DNA of 64,000 nt, taken from positions 1 through 64,000 of the forward strand of contig NZ_RDRE01000007.1 in assembly GCF_003693265.1 (NCBI RefSeq), in the 5' to 3' direction. Source of the DNA: Corynebacterium gottingense. Its GTDB lineage: Bacteria > Actinomycetota > Actinomycetes > Mycobacteriales > Mycobacteriaceae. Below, in pieces: positions 9,708-18,732 of the stretch (position 1 is the stretch's first letter; each line of letters starts with the position of its first letter). The position numbers were made by a program, and so were the translations under genes. The notes below the pieces were generated by a model. It had not been told where the DNA came from. It was given only the letters and a program-made list of their open reading frames with translations, and did not search any database.

Positions 9708-10669
9708 CCGAAGCTCTCCCATCCGTTGGTGTAGTGGGGCGCGGTGGCGTCGATAAGCACCTGCCCTGTGCGTGTGACCCTCCCGATCGAGCGGAAGCCG
9801 ACGGGCGCGGAGCCGTCGCAGGTGCCCAGGAGCGTGTGGTCCTCGCCGCCGGTGAGCACCCACTCCCAGGGGTCCTGCTCGAGGAGCTCGCCGGCTTTGC
9901 GCAGCAAGTCGTCCGGCGCGATGGCCAGGCTGGACAGGTCGATGCCCACCTTGGAGTGCGTGGCAATCTGGGACAGGTCGCGGATCAGTCCGTCGGAGTT
10001 GTCCGTCATCGCGGTGGCGCCGGCGGCGCGCGCAACCACGCCGCGGCCGGGGGTCAGGCGCGGGACCTGGTGCGCGTGGACGAGCGGCTCGAGCGCTTCC
10101 GGGATCCGCACCCCGGCGTTGAGCAGCGCGAACCCGGCGGCGGAGTAGCCGATGTCGCCGTGGGCCACGACGCGCTGCCCGGGCCGCGCGTGGTCCAGCG
10201 AGAGCGGATCGCGGTTCCCGCCGAGCGAGCCGATCGCGGCGACGGAGACCACGAGCTGGTCCGACTGCGTTACGTCGCCGCCGACGAGCTCGGTGGAATA
10301 GTCCGCGGTTGCCTGGCCCACGCCGCGCGCAAGCCCCTCGATCACGGCGAGCGGCATCTCCGGCGGCGCGGCGATGGCCAGCAGCGCGGCGATCGGGCGC
10401 GCGCCCATCGCCTCGATGTCGGCGAAGTTTTGGACGACGGCCTTGCGCCCCACGAATTCCGGCGTGGTGAGGTCGGCGCGGAAGTGGCGCCCCTCCACGA
10501 GCATGTCGGTGGCGGCCACGACCCGCGAGTTCGGGGTCGAGGGGGTGAGCACGGCGGCGTCGTCGCCGTTGATGGGCGATGGCGAGGCGCGCACGATGGC
10601 GTCGATCACCGCGTGTTCGCCCACGGATGTCAGCGTGGGCCCGACGGTGGGAAACCCGGTTCGGATCAC
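9704..10669 (-). CDS. thiL: Thiamine-monophosphate kinase
   Basis: A 321-residue AIR-synthase-fold kinase that makes thiamine pyrophosphate from thiamine monophosphate. The Mg-binding INGDDAAVL near the N-terminus, the DMLVEGRHF motif and TDNSDGL are typical of ThiL. I take GTG 10669 as the start, since AAAGGCGG lies about 10 nt before it; the in-frame upstream ATG would overlap the divergent DUF3515 gene. Its stop overlaps the ung start. Confidence 0.93.
   Translation of the reverse strand: MIRTGFPTVGPTLTSVGEHAVIDAIVRASPSPINGDDAAVLTPSTPNSRVVAATDMLVEGRHFRADLTTPEFVGRKAVVQNFADIEAMGARPIAALLAIAAPPEMPLAVIEGLARGVGQATADYSTELVGGDVTQSDQLVVSVAAIGSLGGNRDPLSLDHARPGQRVVAHGDIGYSAAGFALLNAGVRIPEALEPLVHAHQVPRLTPGRGVVARAAGATAMTDNSDGLIRDLSQIATHSKVGIDLSSLAIAPDDLLRKAGELLEQDPWEWVLTGGEDHTLLGTCDGSAPVGFRSIGRVTRTGQVLIDATAPHYTNGWESFG
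9746..9758 (-). repeat. Copy of dispersed 13-mer GCTTNTCGACGCC (in thiL)
   Basis: Exact match with N=A, reading along the thiL coding strand, where it encodes L-I-D-A. Confidence 0.6.
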
Positions 10670-10704
10670 GGTTGCTATACCGCCTTTCGTTAGACTGTGG
10701 CGCC

Positions 10705-11664
10705 ATGAGTGCTTCCCCGGCGAACGAATCACAGGTTAATAGAACAGCGGCGTACGTCAGCCTTGGGCTCGCCGTCGTCTTCGTTGTGGCGGTGCTCGGC
10801 GGGGCGCGCTTCGTGGCCACCCAGGCCGCGAACCAGCCGGTAGCGATGTCCCAGCTCGACTCGCCGCAGGCCGGGTCTCAGGAGTGCAGCACGCTTATCG
10901 ACGCCCTCCCCAACCGCCTCCTCTCCCACCGCCGCGCAGCACTTGCGGACCCCGCGCCCGAGGGCGCTGCCGCGTGGCAGTCCTCCTCCACCGAGCGGGT
11001 GACCTTGCGTTGCGGGGTGGCCATGCCGCAGCAGTACACCGCGTTCGTCGAGCCCCTAACCTTCGAGGCCGCGGGCGCCCGCTGGCTGCGCGTCGACGAC
11101 GCCACCCCCGGCTCCACCATGTCCACCTGGTACACCGTGGACCGCGAGCCCGCCGTGGCCGTCACCGCCGACGAGGCATCCCTCGGGCGCGATGACACCC
11201 CGCTCGACGGCCTGGACCTCTCCGGGCTGCCGGCGCAGCAACACGTCTACGCGCCGGCGCCGCTGACGCAGCTCGCTGCCGACGAGTCGGGCGCGGCGGA
11301 CTCGTGCCGCGCGCTCACGGACGTCGCCCCCGACTCGATTGCCGAAGGCTACCGCCGCAGCGCGCCTCGCGACGTCCCCGAGTCCGCCCACGTCATCGGC
11401 TGGATCGCGGACGGCAAGGAGCCGATCGTGGTGCGCTGCGGTGTCGCGGACCCGGCAAGCTACGCCGCGGGGGCGCAGCTCTCACAGGTGGATGACGTCC
11501 CCTGGTTCGAGGACACGACACTGGCGAACGGGACGACCGCCTCGACCTGGTACGCGCTGGGTCGTGCGACGGGCGTGGCGGTGTCGCTGCCGCAATCGGC
11601 GGGCAACGAGGCAATCTCGAACCTCTCCGCGCTCATCGCCGAACAGCTGCCGGAGCAGGGCTAG
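10705..11664 (+). CDS. Membrane-anchored protein with two DUF3515 units
   Basis: A 319-residue protein of unknown function. One membrane segment lies at about residues 12-34, the rest is predicted outside. The extracellular part contains two related units: C-x3-L...[20 protein letters not shown] in the first half and [13 protein letters not shown] in the second, each followed by W-x-TWY ([18 protein letters not shown]) and a Val-Ala-Val strand. Each unit has a conserved Cys pair that could form a disulfide. A -10-like TAGACT 8 nt before the ATG suggests a leaderless mRNA. The gene is divergent from thiL and convergent with ddl. Confidence 0.82.
   Translation: MSASPANESQVNRTAAYVSLGLAVVFVVAVLGGARFVATQAANQPVAMSQLDSPQAGSQECSTLIDALPNRLLSHRRAALADPAPEGAAAWQSSSTERVTLRCGVAMPQQYTAFVEPLTFEAAGARWLRVDDATPGSTMSTWYTVDREPAVAVTADEASLGRDDTPLDGLDLSGLPAQQHVYAPAPLTQLAADESGAADSCRALTDVAPDSIAEGYRRSAPRDVPESAHVIGWIADGKEPIVVRCGVADPASYAAGAQLSQVDDVPWFEDTTLANGTTASTWYALGRATGVAVSLPQSAGNEAISNLSALIAEQLPEQG
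10893..10905 (+). repeat. Copy of dispersed 13-mer GCTTNTCGACGCC (in DUF3515 gene)
   Basis: Exact match with N=A, in the sense direction, encoding L-I-D-A; a C-rich run follows. Confidence 0.6.
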
Positions 11665-11666
11665 CG

Positions 11667-12713
11667 CTACCGCTTCAGCGCGGTGGTGACCAACAGGTCC
11701 AGCAGGTCTGGGTACGCCAGACCGCTGGCCTGCCACACCTGGGGGTACATGGAAATCGGGGTGAACCCGGGCATGGTGTTGATCTCATTGAGCACCGGGC
11801 CGTCCTTGGTAACGAAGAAGTCGATGCGGGCCAGGGACTTGCAGTCCAGCGCCTCGAAGCAGCGCAGCGCGAGCCGCTTGAGCTCCGCGATCGTTGCCTC
11901 GCCGTAGGGCGCGGGAATGGTCGCGGTGACCTCGTTGTCCAGGTACTTCGTCTCGAACCCGTAGAAGCCTTCGGCGGAATCCTCGGTGCCGTTGAGCTTG
12001 GCGGGCACGCTCGCTTCGATGCGCCCGTCCGGGTGCTCGATGACGCCGACTTCTACCTCGTCACCGTGCAGCTCCGACTCGACGAGGACCTTGCCGTCCG
12101 ATTCGTGGGCGAGCGCGATCGCCTCGTCGAGGGCCTCCCATGACTCCACCTTGGACACGCCAATCGACGAACCACCCGAGGCAGGTTTGACAAAGACGGG
12201 CAGTCCGAGGCGGGCACGCTGGGCGTCGTCAAGCGTCTGCCCTGCGCGCAGCACCACCTCCTCGGCGACAGCGACCCCCTCCGCCCGTACGAGCTTCTTC
12301 GTGTACTCCTTGTCCATGCCGCACGCGGAGGCGAGGACGCCGGGGCCGACGTAGGGCACGCCGGCCATCTCGAGGAGGCCCTGGATGGTGCCGTCCTCGC
12401 CGAACTTGCCGTGCAGGACCGGGAAGACAACGTCGACCTGAGCCAGGGCCTCGCCGCTTGCCGCGTCGACGAACACGCCGCGCCGGTCCGGGTTGAGCGA
12501 GAGCGCCACCTCGCGCTTCCCGGATACCTCCGGCAGCGTGGCGCCCGCGACCGGGTCGAGCGCGCCCTCCACCCAGGCGCCGCTGCGCGTAATGCCCACG
12601 GGGTAAATCTCGTAACGCTCGGACGAGAGGTGCGCCATGACTGCGCCGGCCGAGATGCAGGAAATCGAGTGCTCGGTGGACTGGCCACCGTAAATGACGG
12701 CTATACGAATCAC
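11667..12713 (-). CDS. ddl: D-alanine--D-alanine ligase
   Basis: A 348-residue ATP-grasp ligase that makes D-Ala-D-Ala for peptidoglycan. The N-terminal VIYGGQSTEHSISC and the ATP-grasp segments VFVKPASGGSSIGVSKV and LARIDFFVTKDGPVLNEINTMPGFT are complete. The start is GTG 12713; TAGTCT 6 nt upstream suggests a leaderless mRNA. gpsA lies 42 nt upstream on the same strand. The 3' end is 2 nt from the convergent DUF3515 gene. Confidence 0.96.
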   Translation of the reverse strand: MIRIAVIYGGQSTEHSISCISAGAVMAHLSSERYEIYPVGITRSGAWVEGALDPVAGATLPEVSGKREVALSLNPDRRGVFVDAASGEALAQVDVVFPVLHGKFGEDGTIQGLLEMAGVPYVGPGVLASACGMDKEYTKKLVRAEGVAVAEEVVLRAGQTLDDAQRARLGLPVFVKPASGGSSIGVSKVESWEALDEAIALAHESDGKVLVESELHGDEVEVGVIEHPDGRIEASVPAKLNGTEDSAEGFYGFETKYLDNEVTATIPAPYGEATIAELKRLALRCFEALDCKSLARIDFFVTKDGPVLNEINTMPGFTPISMYPQVWQASGLAYPDLLDLLVTTALKR

Positions 12714-12755
12714 AGATCGAGACTACACCAGCCAGCGACCCAGCCAGCTCCCCAG

Positions 12756-13751
12756 CTACTCGGACTTCTTGCTCCGCCCCATCAGCGCCGCAATCGTCTC
12801 CGGCACCTTCACTCCCTTGTGGCACACGGCGTACACCGCCTGGGTCAGCGGCATGTCCACGCCCCGCTCCTGCGCGAGCTGGAAGATGCTTCTCGACGAC
12901 ACGACGCCCTCCGCGACCTGCCCCTTCGTTGCAGCCTTCGCCTCCTCGATCGTGGCCCCCTTGCCCAGCGCGGCGCCGAACGTGCGGTTGCGGGACAGCG
13001 GAGACGAGCACGTGGCGACGAGGTCGCCCAGGCCGGCCAACCCGGAGAACGTGCGGGCGTCCGCGCCCAGCTCCGTGCCGAGGCGGGTGATTTCCGCGAG
13101 GCCGCGCGTGATCAGCGAGGCCAAGGTGTTCTCGCCGAGGCCCTGGCCGGAGGCCATGCCGCAGGCGAGCGCGATGACGTTCTTGGTCGCCCCGCCGATC
13201 TCGCAGCCGACGACGTCCTCGTTGGTGTACGGGCGCAGGTAGTTCGTCGCGCAGGCGGCCTGCACCAGCTTTGCGCGGTTGAGGTCGGAGCAGGCGATGA
13301 CGGTGGCGGCCGGCTGCTCGAGCGCGACCTCCTTGGCCAGGTTCGGGCCGGAGAGCACGGCGATGCGATCCTCGGTCGCGCCGGTGACCTCGCCGATGAT
13401 TTGGGACATGCGCAGGTGCGTGTCCGATTCGATGCCCTTGGAGATAGACAACAGCGTCGAATCGGTGCGCAAATGCTGCGCCCACCCGGTGAGGTTGTCG
13501 CGCATCGTCTGGCTCGGCACCGCGAAGACGACGATGTCCGCGCCGAGTGCGGCTGCGGCGTTGGAGGTGGGGCGCACGGCGTCGGGAAGCGTGATGCCCG
13601 GCAAATAGTCGGGGTTTTCGCGTGTGGTCTCTATCGTGCGGGCGAGCTCCGGGCGGCGCGCCCAGAGGTCTACCGCGTTGCCGGCGTCGGCGAAGACCTT
13701 TGCCAGCGTGGTGCCCCACGACCCGGCGCCGAGCACTGCCACATTCACCAT
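12756..13751 (-). CDS. gpsA: Glycerol-3-phosphate dehydrogenase [NAD(P)+]
   Basis: A 331-residue enzyme that reduces dihydroxyacetone phosphate to sn-glycerol-3-phosphate for phospholipid synthesis. The dinucleotide-binding [18 protein letters not shown] starts at residue 7, SKGIE and GPNLAKEV are family motifs, and the catalytic Lys region is [16 protein letters not shown] Shine-Dalgarno AGGAAGG stands about 11 nt before the ATG. It precedes ddl in the same orientation, an order conserved in corynebacteria. Confidence 0.96.
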   Translation of the reverse strand: MVNVAVLGAGSWGTTLAKVFADAGNAVDLWARRPELARTIETTRENPDYLPGITLPDAVRPTSNAAAALGADIVVFAVPSQTMRDNLTGWAQHLRTDSTLLSISKGIESDTHLRMSQIIGEVTGATEDRIAVLSGPNLAKEVALEQPAATVIACSDLNRAKLVQAACATNYLRPYTNEDVVGCEIGGATKNVIALACGMASGQGLGENTLASLITRGLAEITRLGTELGADARTFSGLAGLGDLVATCSSPLSRNRTFGAALGKGATIEEAKAATKGQVAEGVVSSRSIFQLAQERGVDMPLTQAVYAVCHKGVKVPETIAALMGRSKKSE

Positions 13752-13892
13752 TGCGTTGCTGCCTTCCTCATTCTTCCTCGCTGTGCCTCAACAAACTTTG
13801 TCAGCCTATCAAGAGTTTTGCACGCCGTGCGCGGCACGCGGGCGCAGCGGGCGCATTGGCGCGCGAGCACAGCGTGCGCAAAAATAGCGGGT

Positions 13893-14927
13893 ATGGCTGA
13901 CAAGAAATCGCGCGCGGGCGCGCCGCGCAAGGGGAAACTGCACGAGCAGCACAAGGACATCGCCGGGGAGATGTTCCTCACCGGGCGCCACCAGGAGATC
14001 CCGAAGCGCCCGCTGGACGAGTTCCCCCGCACCACCCTGGCCGCGGGCGCGGTGCTGTGGCGCGGCGACCGCACCCAACCGGAATCCATCGAGGTGGCGT
14101 GCATCCACCGCCCGCACTACGACGACTGGTCCCTGGCCAAGGGCAAGCTCGACCCCGGCGAGTCCCTGGTGGTCACCGCGGTGCGCGAGATCCGCGAGGA
14201 GACCGGCTACGAGGTGCGCCTGGGCAAGCTGCTGGGCAAGACCATCTACCCGGTGAAGCACACCACGAAGGTGGTCTACTACTGGACGGGCGAGGTCACC
14301 GGCGGCGAGTTCACCCCGAACGACGAGGTGGACGAGATCCGCTGGCTGCCCATCCCCGAGGCGAAGCCGCTGATGAGCTACAACCTGGACCGCCAGGTGC
14401 TAGAGAAGGCACAGAAGCGCTTCTCGCGCTCTGCGGATACCCGCATCCTCCTCGTGCGCCATGCTCGCGCGCACGAGCACGCGAAGTGGTCCGGGGATGA
14501 CAATCTGCGCCCGCTGGACAAGAAAGGCCGCCGCCAGGCGGAAATGCTGGTGCCGATGCTCTCCCCCTTCGCACCCACCCGCATCTTCTCGGCGGAGCCG
14601 GACCGCTGCCAGGCCACCGTCGAGCCGCTTGCGGACGAACTGGGCCTGGACGTCACCGTCGACGCTCGCTTCGGGGACCAGTCCTGGCTGGGCGATATGG
14701 TCGGCGCGAAACGCGCGTTCGAGGACGTGATCAACGCCGAGGGCACGAGCGTGATTTGCAGCCAAGGCGAGGCCATCCCGGGGCTGATAGCGTGGTTGGC
14801 AGCAAGCGGTACGCTGCCGATTGATACGGAAATCAACGCGAAAAAGGGCTCGGTGTGGTCGCTGACGTTCCACAAGGGCCAGCTCTCGGGTGCGGATTAC
14901 CTGCCTTCGGCGCTACCGGTGAAGTAG
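13893..14927 (+). CDS. Nudix hydrolase fused to histidine phosphatase (MutT1-like)
   Basis: A 344-residue two-domain protein. The Nudix domain (about 45-170) has the full box GKLDPGESLVVTAVREIREETGYE. The second domain begins at about 185 with LVRHARAHEH, the histidine-phosphatase catalytic motif. Mycobacterial MutT1 has this architecture and hydrolyses 8-oxo-dGTP and diadenosine polyphosphates in two steps; that role is inferred here. The start is ATG 13893. A much longer open frame extends upstream, but it is the antisense of ddl and gpsA. The YbjN genes follow after 14 nt. Confidence 0.88.
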   Translation: MADKKSRAGAPRKGKLHEQHKDIAGEMFLTGRHQEIPKRPLDEFPRTTLAAGAVLWRGDRTQPESIEVACIHRPHYDDWSLAKGKLDPGESLVVTAVREIREETGYEVRLGKLLGKTIYPVKHTTKVVYYWTGEVTGGEFTPNDEVDEIRWLPIPEAKPLMSYNLDRQVLEKAQKRFSRSADTRILLVRHARAHEHAKWSGDDNLRPLDKKGRRQAEMLVPMLSPFAPTRIFSAEPDRCQATVEPLADELGLDVTVDARFGDQSWLGDMVGAKRAFEDVINAEGTSVICSQGEAIPGLIAWLAASGTLPIDTEINAKKGSVWSLTFHKGQLSGADYLPSALPVK

Positions 14928-14941
14928 CAGAAAGGACAATT

Positions 14942-15439
14942 ATGGCTTTCGCCCCGATTACGCAGGAGCGCGTCGAGGCCACACTGGACGAGCTGGGCCT
15001 CAAGCACTACCGCAGCGAGTCGGACGACATGACGGTCACCGCGTTCCCCAGCGCGGTGTGCTTCTTCCGCTTCGACGGCGATATGTTCAACATCGTCGCC
15101 CGGTGGCTGGGTACCGCCCGCACCGAAGAAGACAAGCAAGCTTTGCGACGCTGCGTGAACACCATCAACCGCTCCCTGCCCCGCCTGCGCATTCACCCCA
15201 CCCCGTGGGAAGACGACGCCTTGCTGGCCTTCGTCGATTCCCCGTTCTTCCCCAACGGCGGCGCAGAGGACGAGCAGCTCAAGCGCATGCTGGACTTCTA
15301 CTTTTCCATGCTGCGATACGCCACCGATGCGCTCAACGAGGAACTCAGCGAGCTTCGCGACGACATCGCGCGCGAGCGTTCCGCCGAATCCAGCACTGCA
15401 TCCGACGCATCCGACGCATCCGACGAGGGGGCACAGTAA
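14942..15439 (+). CDS. YbjN domain protein, first of a pair
   Basis: A 165-residue cytoplasmic protein of the YbjN (type III secretion chaperone-like fold) family, starting MAFAPITQERVEATLDELG. The C-terminal tail is a low-complexity Ala/Ser/Asp run made by repeats of GCATCCGAC. Shine-Dalgarno AAAGGA is 6 nt before the ATG. It overlaps the next YbjN gene by one base (TAATG), so the two are co-translated. The function of the family in actinobacteria is not established. Confidence 0.8.
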   Translation: MAFAPITQERVEATLDELGLKHYRSESDDMTVTAFPSAVCFFRFDGDMFNIVARWLGTARTEEDKQALRRCVNTINRSLPRLRIHPTPWEDDALLAFVDSPFFPNGGAEDEQLKRMLDFYFSMLRYATDALNEELSELRDDIARERSAESSTASDASDASDEGAQ

Positions 15440-15894
15440 TGGCCGACCACACAACCGGTTACCGCAACACCGACCTGGACCGCGTGCGCGAGTACTTCCG
15501 GCAGCAGGGCTGGACCTACACCGACTCCGAGAACCCGGATTCGTTCCAGACGGGGTTCGCGGGCATCTCGATGGAAATTTCGTACACGTCGAACTCGATC
15601 GTGCTGTTTACCACCGTCGGCGTCAGCGAGGTCACCGCATCCCGCTTCGACGAGGTATTGACCTGGTGCGAGGAGTTCAACAACGTGCGCTCCTTCCCCA
15701 CCGCGGTGGCGCTGGAGGACCCGGAGCGCGACCTCGCCGCGCTGGGCGTGACCTACGCGCTGCCGTGCCACTGGAAGCACACCGACGAGCAATTCCGCGA
15801 CTTCGTGGACCGCGGCGTGCTCGGCCTGGTGAACACCTCCAAGGCGTTCCTCAAGGAGTTCGCCCCGGAGGCGCTGGAAAACCTGCCCGAGTAG
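15439..15894 (+). CDS. YbjN domain protein, second of a pair
   Basis: A 151-residue paralogue of the preceding gene, with the YbjN pattern of an N-terminal helix (DLDRVREYFRQQGW) and a C-terminal SKAFLKEFAPEALENL. The start codon shares its A with the TAA of the first gene. The pair may form a heterodimer, as the gene overlap would favour equimolar synthesis; that is inference. It ends 5 nt before the convergent leuD stop. Confidence 0.8.
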   Translation: MADHTTGYRNTDLDRVREYFRQQGWTYTDSENPDSFQTGFAGISMEISYTSNSIVLFTTVGVSEVTASRFDEVLTWCEEFNNVRSFPTAVALEDPERDLAALGVTYALPCHWKHTDEQFRDFVDRGVLGLVNTSKAFLKEFAPEALENLPE

Positions 15895-15899
15895 CGCGT

Positions 15900-16490
15900 C
15901 TAGCGCACCGCCGGCTTGAACGCGGGGCGCTTCGCTTCGAAGGCCTGGATCGCGGGCTCGTCGCGAAGCGTCAGCCCGATGTCATCCAGCCCTTCCATCA
16001 GGCGCCATCGGGTGTAGTCGTCGATGTCGAAGGTGTAGGTGTTTTCGCCGACGGTGACCGTGCGGTCCGCGAGCGAGACCGTGGCCTCCAAACCCGGCGT
16101 CTGCTCCAGCTGCTTCCAGATCAGCTCGATGTCGGACTCGCTCATGATGCCCGCGAGCAGGCCGGCCTTGCCGGCGTTACCACGGAAGATGTCAGCAAAC
16201 CGGTGGCTAAAGACGGCTTTGAAGCCGTAGTCTATGAGCGCCCACACGGCGTGCTCGCGCGAGGATCCGGTGCCGAAGTCTGGGCCGGCGAACAGCACCG
16301 AGCCTGCCGCGAAGTCCTCCTGGTTGAGCACGAAGTCCGGCTGGTTCTCGCGCCAATTGGAGAACAGGCCGTCCTCGAAGCCGGTGCGGGAAACTCGCTT
16401 GAGATAGCGGGCGGGGATAATCTGGTCCGTATCAACGTTGGACCTGGTCAGCGGCACCCCAACGCCGGTGTGGGTGGTGAACTTCTCCAT
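15900..16490 (-). CDS. leuD: 3-isopropylmalate dehydratase small subunit
   Basis: A 196-residue subunit that forms the swivel domain of isopropylmalate isomerase (2-isopropylmalate to 3-isopropylmalate, leucine pathway). Recognisable are [14 protein letters not shown] and the loop [21 protein letters not shown] that carries the substrate-specificity residues. GAGGAG is 9 nt before the ATG. It lies 40 nt after leuC and forms the leuCD operon, an expected target of the adjacent LtbR. Confidence 0.97.
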   Translation of the reverse strand: MEKFTTHTGVGVPLTRSNVDTDQIIPARYLKRVSRTGFEDGLFSNWRENQPDFVLNQEDFAAGSVLFAGPDFGTGSSREHAVWALIDYGFKAVFSHRFADIFRGNAGKAGLLAGIMSESDIELIWKQLEQTPGLEATVSLADRTVTVGENTYTFDIDDYTRWRLMEGLDDIGLTLRDEPAIQAFEAKRPAFKPAVR

Positions 16491-16530
16491 GATGTGTACT
16501 CCTCGTTGTCGTGTGTGAGTGCTTATGGGC

Positions 16531-17952
16531 TTAGAGATCCGCGGGGCTGGCCAGGTGCCCGGTCACCGCAGTCGCGGCGGCCACCAGCGGCGAGACCAGG
16601 TGGGTGCGCCCGCCGGGGCCCTGTCGGCCCTCAAAGTTGCGGTTGCTTGTCGACGCCGACCGCTCCCCCGGCGCCAGCTGGTCCGGGTTCATCCCCAGGC
16701 ACATCGAGCAGCCGGCGGTGCGCCACTCCGCGCCGAAACCGGTGAAGACCGCGTCCAGCCCCTCCTCTTCGGCCTGCTGCTTGACCAGCGTGGACGACGG
16801 CACGACGAGCATGCGGGTGCCGTCGGCAATGCGTCGGCCGCGCACGACCTCGGCGGCGGCACGCAGGTCCTCGATGCGCGCGTTGGTGCAGGAGCCGAGG
16901 AAGACGGTGTCGATGGCGATGTCGCGCAGCGGCGTGCCCGGGGTGAGGTCCATGTACGCGAGCGCCTTCTCGGCGGCTTGCTTCGAGCTGTCGTCGGTGA
17001 AGTCCTCCGGGTCCGGCACGTTTTCGCCCAGCGGGAGGCCCTGGCCGGGGTTCGTGCCCCAGGTAACAAACGGGGTGAGCGCCGAGCCGTCGATCTCGAC
17101 GACGGTGTCAAAGGTGGCACCCTCGTCCGTGGGAAGCGTCTTCCAGTACTCGACGGCCGCGTCCCAGTCGGCGCCCTTCGGCGCGTACTCGCGGCCCTTA
17201 ACGTATTCGAACGTCGTCTCGTCCGGGGCGACCATGCCCGCACGCGCGCCCGCCTCGATGGACATGTTGCAGATGGTCATGCGCGCTTCCATCGACAGCT
17301 TGCGGATCGCCTCGCCGCGGTACTCGATGATGTGGCCCTGCCCGCCACCGGTGCCGATCTTGGCGATGATTGCCAGAATCAGGTCCTTCGCGCTCACGCC
17401 CTCGGCGAGCTCGCCGGTGACCTCGACGGCCATCGTCCTAAACGGCTTGAGCGACAGGGTCTGCGTCGCCATCACGCGCTCGACCTCGCTGGTGCCGATG
17501 CCCATGGCGATGGAGCCGAACGCGCCGTGCGTCGAGGTGTGCGAGTCGCCGCACACAATCGTCATGCCGGGCTGGGTGAGTCCCAGCTGCGGGCCGACCG
17601 TGTGGACGATGCCCTGCTTGACGTCGCCCATCGGGTGCAGCCTCACGCCGAATTCCTCGCAGTTCTTGCGCAGCGTCTCCACCTGGATGCGCGACGTCGG
17701 CTCGGCGATCTCAAGCAGGTTGCCGTTCACGATGCCTTCAGTGGGTACGTTGTGGTCCTCGGTGGCCAGGTGCAGTTCGGGGTGGCGCATGGTGCGCCCG
17801 GCCATGCGCAGTCCGTCAAACGCTTGTGGGGAGGTGACCTCGTGGAGCAGCTGGAAGTCGATGTAGATAAGGTCGGGCTCGTCGCCCTTGCCTGCGGAAA
17901 CGACGTGGTCGTTCCACACTTTTTCGGCCAGCGTCAGGGGCTGTTGCTCCAT
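16531..17952 (-). CDS. leuC: 3-isopropylmalate dehydratase large subunit
   Basis: A 473-residue aconitase-family subunit that holds the [4Fe-4S] cluster. The three cluster cysteines are visible in [14 protein letters not shown] and [22 protein letters not shown] is the other family signature. The ATG at 17952 is preceded by AAGGAG at 7 nt, which decides against the longer frame. It is divergent from ltbR across 73 nt. With leuD it isomerises isopropylmalate; leuB is 18 kb away in this window. Confidence 0.97.
   Translation of the reverse strand: MEQQPLTLAEKVWNDHVVSAGKGDEPDLIYIDFQLLHEVTSPQAFDGLRMAGRTMRHPELHLATEDHNVPTEGIVNGNLLEIAEPTSRIQVETLRKNCEEFGVRLHPMGDVKQGIVHTVGPQLGLTQPGMTIVCGDSHTSTHGAFGSIAMGIGTSEVERVMATQTLSLKPFRTMAVEVTGELAEGVSAKDLILAIIAKIGTGGGQGHIIEYRGEAIRKLSMEARMTICNMSIEAGARAGMVAPDETTFEYVKGREYAPKGADWDAAVEYWKTLPTDEGATFDTVVEIDGSALTPFVTWGTNPGQGLPLGENVPDPEDFTDDSSKQAAEKALAYMDLTPGTPLRDIAIDTVFLGSCTNARIEDLRAAAEVVRGRRIADGTRMLVVPSSTLVKQQAEEEGLDAVFTGFGAEWRTAGCSMCLGMNPDQLAPGERSASTSNRNFEGRQGPGGRTHLVSPLVAAATAVTGHLASPADL
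16645..16657 (+). repeat. Copy of dispersed 13-mer GCTTNTCGACGCC (in leuC)
   Basis: Exact match with N=G, antisense to leuC; on the coding strand it reads A-S-T-S. Confidence 0.6.
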
Positions 17953-18025
17953 GGTGATTCTCCTTGGGTCAACGCACCGTCGAGAAGCGCTGCTTCCCAA
18001 AATGCGAGATGCTACTATCCATTAC
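17953..18025. promoter_or_regulatory. Divergent leuC / ltbR control region
   Basis: This 73-nt gap carries the leuC Shine-Dalgarno (minus strand) and, toward ltbR, the hexamer TACTAT at 18013-18018, 7 nt before the GTG. In C. glutamicum LtbR represses leuCD, so an LtbR site is expected here. I cannot mark it to the base; a near copy of the dispersed 13-mer (core CGTCGAGAAGC) lies at about 17979-17989. Confidence 0.55.
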
Positions 18026-18715
18026 GTGAGACAGTATAGCGAAGACTCCGGCATCAAAGTGCTCGACCGTTCCGTAGCAATCGTCCGCTCGGTCGCGCGG
18101 GGCGACAAGACCCTCGCGCAACTCAGCGAGGACACGGGGCTGCCCAGGGCCACCACCCACCGCATTGCCACCGCGCTCGAGGTCCACCACATCCTCGCGC
18201 GCACCGACACGGGAGCCTGGACGGTGGGCCCCGCGCTCGAGTCGTTCTCTTCAGGTACGCCGCCGCGGCTGCTCAGTGCGGCGTCCCCCATCATGCGCGA
18301 ACTCGTCGCCACGACCGGCGAGGCGGTCCAGCTCTACGAGCTCACCGGCGACACCCGCACGTGCATCGCCGCCGAGGAACCCGCGGCCGGCCTGACCTAC
18401 ACCGTGCCGGTCGGCTCGCAGCTCTCGCTCTCTGCGGGATCGGCCGCGCGAGTCTACGCCGCACATGCGCTTATCGACGCCACCCCGTTCCCCACCTCCG
18501 AACTGGACTCCGTGCGCGAGACGGGCTTGGCAGAATCCGTCGCCGAGCGCGAGGTCGGCCTCGCGTCCGTCTCGACGCCGGTGCGCGACCCCGACGGCTC
18601 GGTCATCGCGGTGCTCTCTATCTCCGGCCCGGCGGAGCGGTTCTCCCCCAGCCCCGCCGACAAGTGGGGCGCGGAGCTCCTAAGCGCCCGCGGCCGGCTC
18701 GAGGCCGCCCTCTAA
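18026..18715 (+). CDS. ltbR: IclR-family regulator of leucine and tryptophan genes
   Basis: A 229-residue IclR-type repressor. The N-terminal winged helix (residues about 8-65: VLDRSVAIVRSVARGDKTLAQLSEDTGLPRATTHR in part) is followed by an effector domain with SLSAGSAARVY and ISGPAERFSP. Its position next to leuCD and its sequence match LtbR of C. glutamicum, known to repress leuB, leuCD and the trp operon. GTG 18026 is chosen because TACTAT lies 7 nt upstream (leaderless); an ATG 24 nt upstream is possible but lacks support. Confidence 0.9.
   Translation: MRQYSEDSGIKVLDRSVAIVRSVARGDKTLAQLSEDTGLPRATTHRIATALEVHHILARTDTGAWTVGPALESFSSGTPPRLLSAASPIMRELVATTGEAVQLYELTGDTRTCIAAEEPAAGLTYTVPVGSQLSLSAGSAARVYAAHALIDATPFPTSELDSVRETGLAESVAEREVGLASVSTPVRDPDGSVIAVLSISGPAERFSPSPADKWGAELLSARGRLEAAL
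18469..18481 (+). repeat. Copy of dispersed 13-mer GCTTNTCGACGCC (in ltbR)
   Basis: Exact match with N=A, in the sense direction, encoding L-I-D-A. Confidence 0.6.
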
Positions 18716-18732
18716 GTTAAGCCTCTAAGTTA
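18709..18732. repeat. 13-bp tandem duplication across convergent stops
   Basis: The sequence CCTCTAAGTTA occurs at 18709-18719 and again at 18722-18732. The first copy contains the ltbR stop, the second the phoD stop. It looks like a small duplication that set the gap between the two genes. Confidence 0.6.

Noticed and set aside
12411..13892. Long upstream extension of the MutT1-like frame (838 codons in total)
   Set aside because: The extension is antisense to ddl and gpsA and has no family match; the Nudix protein starts normally at 13893.
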